From the NCBI RefSeq assembly GCF_018446385.1, contig NC_056004.1:30076492-30140491 (forward strand): a stretch of 64,000 bases of DNA. Direction: 5' to 3'. Source of the stretch: Zingiber officinale (Eukaryota > Streptophyta > Magnoliopsida > Zingiberales > Zingiberaceae). The position numbers were made by a program, and so were the translations under genes. The stretch's first letter is position 1; each line of letters begins with the position of its first letter. The notes below the pieces were generated by a model. That model saw only the letters and a list, made by a program, of their open reading frames with translations, was not told the DNA's origin and searched no databases. Positions 11,401 through 23,924 of this stretch are shown here, one piece after another.

Positions 11401-14400
11401 ATGATGGAAGAGGCCGGAAAATCAAACCTATTTACTATCAGTCGGGAGGATTTGGATTTTCTCATCAACTCCCATGTCCAGAAAGCCTTGCAGCAACAAC
11501 AACAACAACTTCAAGCTCACACTGGAGCTACTCTGCCAACAGCTCATAATCCGGCAATATCAACTACCGAGCATCGGAAAGAAAAGGAACTAGAAGAAGA
11601 GGAACATGCATATTTTCCTCCAACTGCTGTTTCTCCGACGAGGCGTCCCCGAGCCTTCCTTCGCACTCCTATGGAGCAGGGGGGTAGAAGGCCTGTGTTC
11701 CAAGAATCCTCTGGTGAAGCACCCGATAAAGAAAAGCATAAGATCAAAATGATAACTAGTGATAGCTCACCTGAGAAGGTCATCTCCCCATTCTCTCAAA
11801 GTGTACTGGATGATCCGCTTCCTAAGCGGTATCAAAATCTGCAGATCGGGGAATATACTGGAACAACAGATCCAGAAGATCATCTGTTGAAATTTGAGAA
11901 CGTAGCATTATTACAACAATTCTCTGATGGAGTGAAGTGTCGGATGTTTCTCACTACCCTCGGAGGAGCTGCATAGCGCTGGTTCAAGAGATTACCAGAA
12001 AAATCTATTCGAAAATTCAAGGACTTCAAGAAAGTCTTCCTACACCATTTCTCTAGCAATAAGAGGTATCATAAGACTCCTTGGAGTTTGTTTTCAATCA
12101 AGCAGTCGTCTAAAGAATCTATCCGAGCATACATCAAAAGGTTCAATCAGGTAGCTATTGATGTGCCTAATGCTACTACTGAGATATTAGTAAGCGCTTT
12201 CTCTCAAGGTTTGAATGATAATGATTTCTTTAAAGATTTGGTAAGAAATCTCCCTGTTAATTTTGATTCCTTGATTGAACGGGCTACTGAGTTTATTAAT
12301 GTAGAAGAAGCTCAAGCTGCTCGTAGAAAGGAGGGTGCCACCTCTTCTCCTACCCAAATTAAAGAGAAAGCTCCAGCCCCTGTGCCTCCACCAAGAGGTC
12401 CTATAATAACTCATCCATCCCATCGACAACCAGAGTATCGTCCATAAGATGTACAACATGTGGAGATACAGCCAGAGGCACCAAGGAGGTAGTGCACTTA
12501 TCATAAAACTAGCAGTCATCATGCTGAAGACTGTTTTATTTTAAGAAATAGACGAGTCAATAGGGAGCGATATCAGAGGCAGAACTACTATCGACAATAA
12601 TACCCTCGGCAGCAAAGTCCACCCAAATTGGAATATCACCCGATCGAGACTCGGCAGGAGGCAGTACCAGTCCCGGCCGGTACTAGTCAAGTATCAGAAA
12701 AAGCACCTTCTGAAGCTGTGATGACTAGACAGGAAGAAAACAGAAACAATGCTGCTCGAGACAATATCAATATGATTATGGGCGGACCCACTGATGGGGA
12801 TTCTAATAGAGCCAGAAAAGCACATGCTCGAAGATTGGAGATTCATGCAGTAGGGTGCAGCATGGAACTAGCAGCCGACCCTGAAATAAGTTTCGGGCCC
12901 AGAGATCTTGAGGGGGTAGAAATACCTCATGATGATGCTCTAATCATCAAAGTTGTGATAGCCAACTACGTCATTGCTCGTACCTTCATAGACACGGGTA
13001 GTTCCGTCAATATTATATTCAAGAGGCTTTCGATCAGCTACAAATTGATCCAAGTGAACAACAAATCGTTACTCCCCTGTATGGATTCACGGGCAATGAA
13101 GTACAACCTTTAGGTCAAATAAAGTTGGTCATTTCACTGTGAGAAGAGCCTCTGATGAGAACCAGGAGATCTTATTTTATGGTGGTAGACGCTCCATCCT
13201 CTTACAATGTGATATTGGGTCGACCTGCCTTAAACGAGTTTAGGGCGGTCGTTTCTACTTTTTGTCAGAAGATCAAATTTCCTGTGGATGATCAAGTTGG
13301 AGAGGTACGGGGTGATCAGAAGACAGCCCGAAAATGTTATGTAGAGATAATTCGAGCTGAAGTTAACATCACCCGAAAGATTCAAAGAATGGAGGTTAAC
13401 ACCATTGGGGAAAAACAGCCCGTCCTGGTTTATGAAGAGAAGGAAGAAATTCAGATCCAGGCCGGTCGACCTGAAGCTACTACATATATCGCAGTCGATC
13501 TTGAGCCTACTCTGAAGGCTGCATTAGTACAGTGTTTGAAGAAGAATAATGATGTATTTGCCTGAACTCCCAAAGAAGTCTCGGGCGTTTCTCCTACCAT
13601 CATGGAACATTCCTTGCATGTCTTCCCAGATGCCCGCCCGGTCATGGAAAGAAAAAGAAGTTTTAGCGCAGAACAAAATCAAATCATCAAAGAAGAAATA
13701 ACCAAACTTATGGAGGCAGGATACATTAGGGAAGTACAGTTTCCAAGCTGGTTGGCTAATGTGGTGTTAGTCTCTAAACCAGGAAATAAATGGCGAGTCT
13801 GCATTGACTTTCGGGATCTCAACAAAGCTTGCCCGAAGGACTATTATCCGTTACCCAGGATTGATCAGCTTGTTGACTCCACCGTTGGATGCGAATATAT
13901 CTCTATGTTGGACGCTTATCAAGGTTATCATCAAATTCCTTTGGCCAAAGAAGATCGGGAAAAGGTCAGTTTTATAACATCTGAAGGTACTTATTGCTAT
14001 AATGTTATGCCCTTCGGACTAAAAAATGCAGGAGCAACTTATCAAAGGCTTATGAATAAGGTTTTCCAGAAGCAGATTGGTAGAAATATGGAAGTATATG
14101 TTGATGACATCTTAATTAAGTCTCTTCAAGCTGCTGATCTGTGCAGGGATGTAGAGGAAACTTGCGAGACCTTAAGACAATATGGCCTCAAGTTAAATCC
14201 AAGCAAATGCTTGTTCGACATGAAGGGAGGAAAATTCCTGGGATATATGGTGTCCGAACGGGGGATAGAGGTCAACCCGAGAAAGGTCAAGGCACTGCAG
14301 AACATGGAGCCACCGCGCAACATGAGGGAAGCTCAAAGATTGACAGGCCGAATCACAGCCTTGTCTAGATTTATTTCTAGATCGGCTGATCGTAGTTTTC

Positions 14401-16516
14401 ATTTCTTTAAAATACTCAGAAAGGCTAATAAGTTTCAATGGAATGAGGAGTGTGATAATGCTTTCCAAGAATTAAAAGATTATTTGGCTACTCTCCCGGT
14501 GTTGGCTAAACCTATAGTAGGAGAAACTCTGTGGGTATACTTGTCGGCTAATGAAAACGCCGTAGGCTCTGTACTAGTTAGACAAGAGGGAAAGGAGCAA
14601 CAACCTGTATATTTTTCTAGCCATTTATTAAAAGGAGCTGAGTGTAGATACACTACACTAGAAAAATTAGCTTACGCCCTAGCATTGACTGCTCGGAGGT
14701 TGCGCCCATATTTCTTAGCACATGAGATTATTGTATTAACTAACAGCACTCTTGGGCGAGTGTTACTCAACCCAGAGGCATCAGGACGGCTGATCAAATG
14801 GACAACTGAACTTGGCGAATATGACATCCAATATCAACCTCGCTCGGCCATCAAGGCACAAGCTCTAGCAGACTTCATCATAGAAGTTCAAGGCCCCGAG
14901 GAAGAAAACACCTGGAAGGTTTATGTAGATGGTTCTTCAACTAGACAAGGTAGCGGAATTGGTGTTCTTCTTATATCTCCAAGGGAAGACAGACTGCAAC
15001 TCTCCATCAGGTTGAATTACAGAGCTACCAACAACGAAGCAGAATATGAAGCCTTAATAGCCGACTTGCAAGCTGCTCGGCATATAGGGGCAGCTCGAGT
15101 TCTTATCTATTCCGATTCTCAATTAGCAGCTCAACAACTATCAGGTAATTTTAAATCAGTAATGATAGGCTTAAGTTATATGCTGAAGTGTTTGATAAGT
15201 TGAAGTCCCAGTTTCAAGAAGTAAATATACAAAAGATTCATAGATCTGAAAATCAAGTAGGAGATGAATTGGCTAAATTGGCTTCTGCTATAGTACCATG
15301 GAGTTTAGATAGGCCCGTGGAGCAAACTCTGTTAGTATCTTGTATTGAAAGACATGCTGAAGCAGAGATTCAAAGCGATTGGAGGGCTCAGATCATATTA
15401 TACTTGCAGTAAGGTATTCTTCCTAGTGATATAGAACATGCAAGAGTATTTAAGAAGAGGGCCGCTCAATACACTATGGTGGGAGAACAGTTATATAAAA
15501 GGGATTTTTCCAGACCTTTGCTTAAGTGTATTGGCACAGAAGATATACAGTTTATTTTACGAGAAGTTCATCAAGGTTCGTGTGGTAGTCATATAGGGGG
15601 AAGATCTTTGGCTCGTAAAATTCTGTTAGCAGGATATTTTTGGCCCACTTTACATAAAGATGCTAACAAGCTGGTGAGAATTTGTGTTTCTTGTCAAAAA
15701 CATCAAAATATCTCACATCATCCTACACAGTTATTAAGAACCTCTATAGTTACATGTCCCTTTGATCAGTGGGGCATGGACATAGTAGGTCCGTTTCCTA
15801 TGACAGCTGCACAGAGAAAATTCTTATTGGTAACGGTGGATTATTTTTCTAAATGGGTGGAGGCAGAACCACTTGCTCGAATTACTGAAGATGCAGTTAT
15901 TAAATTTTTATGGAAAAATATAATCTGCAGATTTGGCATTCCTCATAAATTGGTCTCTGATAATGGAAGGCAATTCCAAGGGGTAACTAATAGGGAGATT
16001 ATTAGAGGTCTAAAAACCAAATTGGATCATATTGGAGGTAGCTGGGTAGATGAATTACCCAGTGTTCTTTGGGCTTACCGCACTACACCCCGGGAAGCTA
16101 CAGGAATCACGCCTTTTCAGTTAGTTTATGGAGGAGAAGCAATAATTCCCATCGAGGTGGGGGTAGAGTCTGATAGGCGGCGATTATATGATGAGGACAA
16201 TGGCGGTCGACGACTTATGGAGCTAGATTTGATAGAGGAAATAAGAGATAAAGTTGTTACCCGTCTTGTATCATATCGACAACGGATGAGGCAAAACTAT
16301 AACAAAAGAGTGATCCCCAGATTTTTCCAAGTAGGGGATTTGGTATGGAAACGAATTAAACCTGTTGGAGATGTCAGTAAGCTGGCGCCACAATGGGGAG
16401 GACCTTACAAAGTGGTAGAAAAGCTCGCATCAGGCTCATATTATCTTCAAGATATTGAAGGGAGAATTTTGGAACGCCCCTGGAGCGCTAATCATTTACA
16501 GCCTTATCGAACCTGA
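11401..16516 (+). pseudogene. Gag-pol polyprotein of Tat element 1, inactivated
   Basis: The frame starts MMEEAGKS at 11401. Order: Gag core; Cys/His segment (CTYHKTSSHHAEDC, about 12,490-12,530); aspartic protease (FIDTGSSVN, about 12,985-13,010); reverse transcriptase with YVDD at 14,097-14,108; RNase H (KVYVDGSS near 14,920; NNEAEYEAL; SDSQLAAQ); integrase zinc finger (HQGSC..CVSCQKH) and core (GMDIVGPFP, then SDNGRQFQ). Damage seen: nonsense codons at 11,974, 12,445, 12,490, 12,598, 13,140, 13,563 and 15,410; frameshifts near 13,070 and 15,160; and an in-frame deletion of about 35 codons near 15,980. The deletion removes the third integrase acid (NGQAE in the element 2 copy). The family uses this polyprotein for cDNA synthesis and insertion; this copy cannot do so. 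The order RT-RNase H-INT fixes it as Ty3/gypsy, and the antisense ORF downstream points to the Tat lineage. Confidence 0.9.
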
Positions 16517-16814
16517 CCAGACCATACTATTTAAGAAAGTGTTCACAATTATTTGAAGTCCCTGGTGAACTGAGGACAAGTATACCTACAGTTTATGTAC
16601 CCTCTTTCTTTTAATGAAAGCCAGGCAAGACAAATATCATCACTGAAAATAAGTATGGTTCACACAGATTGATAAATATCTAGAGAACCTTCATTTTCTA
16701 TTTCGAACAATCAATAGGAGGAAATCCTAAAAGGCCTATTTAGCTCCCCTCAAAGTCAAGAAACCTTAAAAACTGTCAAGAGGTTAGTACAAGAGTCATA
16801 TTTTTGCATAGACT
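16517..16814 (+). other. Spacer after pol, no gene
   Basis: Sequence between the pol stop and the 82-bp repeats. It contains CCCTGGTGAACTGAGGACAAG and AATGAAAGCCAGGCAAGAC. No open frame or recognisable motif was seen. Confidence 0.5.
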
Positions 16815-18075
16815 AAAAGTCGATCGGGAAATTCTATGAAGTAACTCGGTCGGGTCTTCATAGGAGGAACCGGAGACTCTAAACCATCTCAGAAGGAAAA
16901 GTCGATCGGGAAATTCTATGAAGTAACTTGGTCGGGTCTTCATAGGAGGAACCGAAGACTCTAAACCATCTCAGAAGCAAAAGTCGATCGGGAAATTCTA
17001 TGAAGTAACTCGGTCGGGTCTTCATAGGAGGAACCGGAGACTCTAAACCATCTCAGAAGCAAAAGTCAATCAGGAAATTCTATGAAGTAACTAGGTCGGG
17101 TCTTCATAGGAGGAACCAGAGACTCTAAACCATCTCAGAAGCAAAAGTCAATCGGATCGGGAAATTCTATGAAGTAACTCGGTCAGGTCTTCATAGGAGG
17201 AACCGGAGACTCTAAACCATCTCAGAAGCAAAAGTCGATCGGGAAATCCTATGAAGTAACTCGATCGGGTCTTCATAGGAGGAACCGGAGACTCTAAACC
17301 ATCTCAGAAGCAAAAGTCGATCGGGAAATTATATGAAGTAACTCGGTCGGGTCTTCATAGAAGGAATCGGAGACTCTAAACCATCTCAGAAGCAAAAGTC
17401 GATCGGGAAATTCTATGAAGTAACTCGGTCGGGTCTTCATAGGAGGAACCGGAGACTCTAAACCATCTCAGAAGCAGGAAATTCTATGAAGTAACTCGGT
17501 CGGGTCTTCATAGGAGGAACCGGAGACTCTAAACCATCTCAGAAGCAAAAGTCGATCGGGAAATTCTATGAAGTAACTCGGTCGAGTCTTCATAGGAGGA
17601 ATCGGAGACTCTAAACCATCTCAGAAGCAAAAGTCGATCGGGAAATTCTATGAAGTAACTCGGTCAGGTCTTCATAGGAGGAACCGAAGACTCTAAACCA
17701 TCTTAGAAGCAAAAGTCGATCGAGAAATTCTATGAAGTAACTCGGTCGGGTATTCATAGGAGGAACCGGAGACTCTAAACCATCTCAGAATCAAAAGTCG
17801 TTCGGGAAATTCTATGAAGTAACTCGGTCGGGTCTTCATAGGAGGAACCGGAGACTCTAAACCATCTCAGAAGCAAAAGTCGATCGGGAAATTCTATGAA
17901 GTAACTCGGTCGGGTATTCATAGGAGGAACCGGAGACTCTAAACCATCTCAGAAGAAAAAGTCGATCGGGAAATTCTATGAAGTAACTCGGTCGGGTCTT
18001 CATAGGAGGAACCGGAGACTCTAAACCATCTCAGAAGCAAAAATTGATCGGGAAATTCTATGAAGTAACTTGAAC
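16815..18075 (+). repeat. 82-bp tandem repeat array of Tat element 1 (about 15 copies)
   Basis: The unit starts AAAAGTCGATCGGGAAATTC, goes through TATGAAGTAACTCGGTCGGG, TCTTCATAGGAGGAACCGG and ends ACTCTAAACCATCTCAGAAGC. The spacing between the first units is 82 nt. Copies differ by a few substitutions; one (about 17,480) lacks the AAAAGTCGATC start and one (about 17,150) has an extra ATCGG. Such arrays between pol and the antisense ORF are a known habit of Tat-lineage elements, and element 2 has an unrelated 64-bp array in the same place. Confidence 0.9.
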
Positions 18076-18593
18076 GGGTCTTCTAGACCATCACAAATCA
18101 CCAGTAAGAGATCTTATAATTTCAAGACCTAATCAACCGAGATTATGCGGACATGAGGCTGGAATTCAAAAGGGATGCTATACATATGATACATTATTCA
18201 TTTGGAGGCCTATCCATTTGGAAGTCTTTATTTAAAATTTGCCTGGAATAATATGTTCAGCTCGGAACTCAGGAATTTTACACAGCTCTTTATCTAGAGA
18301 TCAATTGAAATTATGCATTCTTTTGGAATTATGAAGTATACCGGATGTTGTCTGCAGAAGAATTCATCAGGATAAAGATTAACTTCCAGAGATAAGCCGG
18401 GAATTCTCGAATAAAGTTTATACTCAATACTCAAAAGTATTTCAGAAGGGGTATTCTCAAATCAGTATGATAAAGAAGCAAGTAAGTATCAAAATTTTCT
18501 TATATACTGCAAGTACTTAGTTACACAGCTTTAACCACACTTTTTTTTCCATTAGCAGTTCCTATAGATACAAGTCTTTTATAAATGATCTCT
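18076..18593. other. Spacer between tandem array and antisense ORF
   Basis: AT-rich non-coding sequence of Tat element 1. It holds no recognised motif apart from being the 3' flank of the minus-strand ORF. Confidence 0.5.
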
Positions 18594-20905
18594 TTAAACA
18601 TTCGGAAAAGGGCCTTTTAAATCCGCGGGCAGTTCTTCGTTAAGCCTGCGGCGATTTATGAAAGAAAGGGGAGGTTCTTTGGGTAGGTAATCACCCTCTC
18701 TTAATTGTTGAAGAACTCCCGATACAGAATGGTTTAGAGCACCTACTATCCTACGAACGAATTCCCGAGCAAAGGCTGAAGACTTCAAATAAGTCTGATG
18801 CCATTCTTCCCACCGGCTCTTCTCTTGGTCCTTGTAATTTTGAAAATCAATTTGTAGTCTCGCGTTCTAATCTTGCAAGGCATCTTTCTCTGATTTAAGC
18901 TGCTCCAATTCCTTCTGAAGCAGTGATAATTCAACCTCTTGAGCTTTTCTCTGCTCTTGTTCCTGTAGGAGAATGAAATCATGAGAGGCTAAATCCTGAG
19001 CTTGATGAGAAAGACAGGCATTATGGAGCTTCTCTACTTTCTCTAAAATAAGACTTCTTTGAAAAGCATCTGAGAGAGCTTTCTCTTTCAAAGCAATCTC
19101 TAGTCGAAGACCAGAGTGTAACCTATCCACCTGTAATTCTAACGTCCTTCTAGCAAGCTCTTTGTCTTTCAACATTTGTTGACATTCCTCCAATTCTTGT
19201 TTCAAGGTTCCCAATTGTTGATTTTGCAAGGCCACCTTCTCTTGCAACTAAGCCATATCGTTGTTAGAAGAAGGTGAAGCAGCCTTCAATGTCTCCAGTT
19301 GAGCTTTCAACTTATTGTTCTCATGATCCTTAACTGTAAGTAGTTGATCGATATGTAGACTTGTGGCAAGAAACTAAACAAAAGGATAATGTAAGTTAAA
19401 GATGAAGATATAAAGTTGATAACATATAACTAGGAATACTTACAGCTACTGCCTGACGACTATGGTGATCAGCTCGATGTGGGAGACTAAGGCCTCTTAG
19501 TTGCTCATAACCCTGCATCCAAGATTCGGCCAATAAACCTTGTAGTTGTAAAGTGCCATAGTTAGGTGGACTAGAAGGCTGTCCCAATTGAGAAGGTAAG
19601 CCCGCGGCCAGTTTAAATAAAGGACGAGGAAGGGAAGAAGAAGGAGGCGAAGAAGAATAAGATGCAATAGAAGGGAAAGGAATAGTAGGAACAAGAGGAA
19701 CGGGGAAAGAACTAGATGGAATAGAAGGTAACAGTGTAGGAGGGGCTGTAGTAGTTGTGGGAACACTAACGGCTGGAAGACTGACACTTGGAGAGGATCT
19801 CCGGCAAGGTGTCCGTTTTGCTCGAGGCTTAGAGGCCGAAGGAGGCAAAGCCAATGCCAAGGATGCAGAAGACACAGGAGGGATAACGACCATCTCAGAA
19901 GCAGGAGCAGGAGGAGCTGAAATAATAGAAGAAGAAGGGATAAGTAGACCGGGCCTCATCATCCTAAGAGCAGGATTGGAGATAATATGGGTGGGAGTTA
20001 TCGGTGTCTTACCTTTCTCAAAATAAATAGGCGTCGGGACAAGAGGAGCTTGCACAAAAGTGCCAAAGAAATCGCCGAAGGGAGAGTCCTTAGTGAGGTT
20101 TGGCTTTTTAACTAAGGTAACAAAAGGCTCTTCTTCCTCCTCTTCCATGAGTGCAACACCCTCTGCCCGTCGTTCTTCTTCGGAAATCAAGCCCAAAGTA
20201 GAGGGATTAGGATTGGATCGGCGAGCAAATAACCATTTTTCTCCAAGATTATTGACAAAAGACTTAGTCATAGCGGAATTCTTATACATAAAAGCTGGAA
20301 GAAGAGCATCAGCTGAAATACAGAGGATAAACACCATTATCAAAGAAATATGCTAATCAGTAAAGGCGAAGTGAAATAATTATACTCACCAAAGGAACTA
20401 TCCAAAGGAGTGTCGATGTTGCCTATCCCGAAGGGAAACATCAATCCCTCTTCGATTAGATGTGGCAAACTGAATTTTGCTCTTCGCAGTTTGGGTAGAG
20501 TAGAAGCAACAGAGGGATCGTTAAGAAGATCGTGGGTGTCAGGAAGCAGAGGTAAATCATGTATCCATTGAATAGGAAATGGAGGGGGAGAAGGGAGACG
20601 CATGTAGAAAAATTTATGATACCATTCACCTTGAGGAGGAATACGGTTAAACAGAATGGCCTTGGGACGAGACTGGAACTTGAAAACGCCAACATCTACT
20701 CGGCGAGGAATGAAGAAGTGATGAAAAAGACGGGGAGACAAGGGGAAATCCAACAGTTTTGATACCCCAATGAAACCCATTAGAATAGAAAAAGATTGAG
20801 GGACAAACTGATTAAGCGGGATATCAAAATAACGGCTGACATTGCAGAAAAAAGGATGAAGGGGAAATCTAAAACCTTGTAAGACTTGGTCCCTGAAGAC
20901 TCATG
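18594..20905 (-). pseudogene. Antisense ORF of Tat element 1 (Transposase_28-like 'gypsy type' protein), 5' truncated
   Basis: Read on the minus strand, opposite to gag-pol, this ORF has three exons with GT/AG borders that join in frame: 20,905-20,390; 20,312-19,444; 19,373-18,594. The N-terminal part (RDQVLQGFRFPLHPFF, IPLNQFVPQSFSIL, FNRIPPQGEWYHKFFYMRL) aligns with the antisense ORF of Tat element 2. A Ser/Pro-rich linker and a long coiled coil (about 19,250-18,870) follow. In-frame TAG codons occur near 19,250 and 18,867, and the start is lost at the junction with the copia remnant. Antisense ORFs of unknown function are known in Tat elements, and the domain resembles Pfam 'putative gypsy type transposon'. 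A role cannot be inferred. Confidence 0.75.
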
Positions 20906-21655
20906 GCATGAGTCTTTCGAAGACTCAAGGTCCCTCTTCTAGAGAGGAGAGAGACCGCATGGATCAGATCCCTTATGCCTCAGCCATAGGATCTATCATG
21001 TACGTCATGCTATGTACTCGACCTGATGTCTCGTATGTTTTGAGCATGACGAGCAGATACCAGTCAGATCCAGGTGAGAGTCACTGGATAGCGGTCAAGA
21101 ATATTCTTAAGTACTTGAGAAGGACTAAAGAATATTTCTTGATATATGGAGGCGATGACAAGCTAGCTGTAGAGGGTTATAGTGATACTAGCTTCCAGAC
21201 CGACCAGGATGATTATCGATCGCAGTCAGGGTTCGTGTTTTGCATAAATGGTGCTGTTGTGAGCTGGAAGAGTTCGAAGCAGGACACAGTCGCTGATTCT
21301 ACAACAGAGACCGAGTACATTGCTGCATCAGAGGCAGCAAAGGAGGCAGTTTGGATCCGCAAGTTCATCACTGAACTTGGGGTGGTTCCTAGTATCACTG
21401 ACCCTATTGAGCTCTATTATGACAACAATGGAGCTATAGCATAGGCTAAGGAACCTCGCTTACACCAGTGACCAAACACATACTACGGCGCTTCCATCTC
21501 ATTCGAGAGATTATCGATAGAGGAGATGCGAAGATTTGCAGAGTACCTACAGAGGCTAACATCGCAGATCCCTTGACCAAGGCTTTGGCACAGAGAAAGC
21601 ATGATGGTCACACTAGGTCATTAGGCCTTAGAGCCTACACTGATTGGCACTAGTG
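20906..21655 (+). pseudogene. Ty1/copia RNase H C-terminal fragment
   Basis: The frame holds the end of copia RT and RNase H: MYVMLCTRPDVSYV, HWIAVKNILKYLRRT, GYSDTSFQTDQDDYRSQSG, SWKSSKQDTVADSTTETEY and YYDNNGAIA. It is interrupted by a TAG at 21,442 and a small frameshift near 21,470. It then continues as KHILRRFHLIREIIDRGD and ANIADPLTKALAQ, ending at 21,653. Everything upstream (gag, protease, integrase, most of RT) is absent. The left edge abuts the truncated Tat antisense ORF without a clean terminus, so this is a deletion or recombination junction. Confidence 0.88.
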
Positions 21656-21667
21656 CTAGTGGGAGAT
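21656..21667 (+). promoter_or_regulatory. Polypurine tract of the copia remnant
   Basis: TAGTGGGAGAT immediately precedes the TG of the LTR at 21,668. This is the purine tract expected before a 3' LTR, where plus-strand DNA synthesis starts in this element class. Confidence 0.7.
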
Positions 21668-22618
21668 TGTTAGTTAGAGCCCTAGAGCCAATCATTTGAT
21701 GATTATTGTATGGACTCATTGTATCATATTCTTATATATAAAGGCATTTGGGTTTTTGGTTATTATGCTTATTTGTATTAGTGCCAAATAAACTAAGTAT
21801 AATAGCGTCCTTGAGTAGAAGGTTCTTACCTATATCAATCGATTGGTTGAATCGATAATGAGATGATATAGGGAACACTACTCTTAATCATTTCTAGTCG
21901 AGTATTAACATTCAGGGACAATGTTAATGCAATAAGACTAGCATGTAGGTCAACTTGATGACTTGATCTCACAAGTCATGGATATAGAGATATCAAGTTG
22001 ACACATGGGTATGCATTGGAGAATGTATACTGAATGACCCGCCATGAGAAAGTATCATGGATCGCTATATGAGTGTCATATACTTTCTCATGTGGCTATT
22101 AGTATGACTATTAGTCCTTGGACCTGAAATCACCATGGATCCCTACATAAGGAGTTATGTACTTTGGCTTCGTCAAACGTCACCCGTAACTGGGTGGACT
22201 ATAAAGGCGATTACTGGGTATGTAACAAATTATGCAGAGGGATGTGAGTGATGTAGATGGGATCTATCCCTCCTATATGACGGGAGTGACATTGATATTC
22301 TTGATAGAGTGAGACCACTAAGTGCATGGTCATGCCCAAATGAGTCAATATGAGATATTGAGCTCATTTGATCGAGTGAGTCTACTTGGGATTCAAGATT
22401 TAGATTGATTAGATGATGACACAGTCTATGCCTCACATTGATCAATCTAGATGTCTAGGATAGAAGGACAATGTCATATATTGTGAAGAGTCACAATTAG
22501 TAGTCACAAGGTGATGTTGGATCTCAACATTCTTGTAACTTGGGTAGTAATGATGTATTGCTAGATACCGCTCATTACTTATGCTTCTAAATGAGTTTAT
22601 GAGCATTGCCAACGTTAC
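21668..22618 (+). mobile_element. 3' LTR of the copia remnant, left part
   Basis: It starts TGTTAGTTAGAGCCC after the PPT. It is broken at 22,618 by the dimer insertion and resumes at 35,046. A TATA-like TTATATATAAAGG lies at about 21,733. There is no coding sequence. Together the two parts make an LTR of about 1.84 kb with TGTT/AACA ends. Confidence 0.85.
22614..22618. repeat. Target-site duplication GTTAC (left)
   Basis: GTTAC at 22,614-22,618 directly precedes the first dimer LTR, and the same five bases follow the last LTR at 35,041-35,045. Five bases is the usual duplication length for LTR retrotransposons. It shows that the whole 12.4-kb unit behaves as a single insertion. Confidence 0.9.
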
Positions 22619-23514
22619 TGTTGGTGCAACCTTAGGTCAAGGTTGACCTGGTTGACCCGACTCGAGTTGACGTGACTCGAGTTGTATTTTGATGTTTGAC
22701 TTGGGAAGATTGTCGGTGCAACCTTAGGTCAAGGTTGACCTAGTTGTGTTGCATGTTGATGTTGACACTCGTGAGAGAGTTCTATTCTTGATGTGGGACA
22801 AGAATAGATGTTTGGGAGATTATTGGTGCAACCGTAGGTCAAGGTTGACCTGGTTGACCTGATTCGGGAAAAGTCCAAGTATAAAGACTTGGCACGGAAA
22901 AGTCCAAGCAGGGAGCTTGGCACTGGAAAAGTCCAAGTATGGAGACTTGGCACGGAAAAGTCCAAGCAGGGAGCTTGGCACGTGAAAAGTCAAGTATGGA
23001 GACTTGGCAGGGGAAAAGTCCAAGGTTTGGCACGGGAAAAATCCTAGTGAGTGAAGCTAGGTGAAGGTGAAAGTCACGGTGAGTGAAGCCGGGCATTGGG
23101 AAAATCCTGGTGAGTGAAGCGGTGAAAATCTAGTGAGTGAAGCTAGGTGAATGAGAAAGTCCTAAGTGGGATGTTGGTGTGGAAAGTCCGGTGAGTGAAG
23201 CCAGGCGGTGGGAAAGTCTGGTGAGTGAAGCGAGCGGTGAGAAAGTCCTAGCGGGATGTTAGGCGGTGGAAATCTGGTGAGTGAAGCGGTGAAAGTCCAG
23301 TGAGTGAAGCGGCAAGGAAAATCCGGATGGATCGGGGATGATCGGACTTACGGTGTTGGAAAGTCCAAGTAGGTCAAAGGGATTGACCGGACACTTGGCG
23401 AGGAGTTCTAGCAGGTCAAGGGTGACCGGATGCTAGGGATGAAGTACCAATAGGTCAAGGTTGACGGATATTGGTTTGGAAGTCTTGGGACTTGGTTTGG
23501 GCAAAACCAAGCTC

Positions 23515-23900
23515 GGATCGGTCACCGGACCGATCCGGTGATCTGTTTGCTACGATCGGTGCGGTGATCGATCGGATGCAACAAGCTCTGACCGATTCTT
23601 GATCGGTCGGTGGACCGATCAGATAACCTGATAGCGAACCAGATCGGAAACTGATCGGGAGCTTCGGGCGCCAAGGCTGATCGGTCTACGGACCGATCGG
23701 GGTTCCTGATCATGATGGGTCTCGCATGCTGACCGATCAGGGAGAAGTACTTCTGATCGGTCCATGGACCGATCGGGGGGAACAGAAGCAAAGTTAGGGA
23801 ATGGATCGGTCTGTGGACCGATCCACATAGACCTGATCGGTCCATAGACCGATCAGAAGCCTAACCGTCAGATATGTCCTGATCGGTCCAGATTCTGTGG
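23515..23900. repeat. Hairpin array in dimer LTR 1
   Basis: Inverted pairs GATCGGTC...GACCGATC with short loops, about seven recognisable, several missing CTG or CAG compared with LTR 2. The array ends about 20 bp before the TATA box at 23,917. Confidence 0.85.
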
Positions 23901-23916
23901 TTCGGTCTCTTGACGA

Positions 23917-23924
23917 TATAAAAG
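23917..23924 (+). promoter_or_regulatory. TATA box of dimer LTR 1
   Basis: TATAAAAG follows the hairpin array and precedes a CT-rich leader, the usual place for the start of element RNA. Equivalent boxes lie at 29,200-29,207 and 34,493-34,500 in LTRs 2 and 3. Confidence 0.75.

Noticed and set aside
16815-18075. CRISPR-like array
   Set aside because: Units are tandem without unique spacers, 82 bp long, and lie inside a plant retrotransposon.
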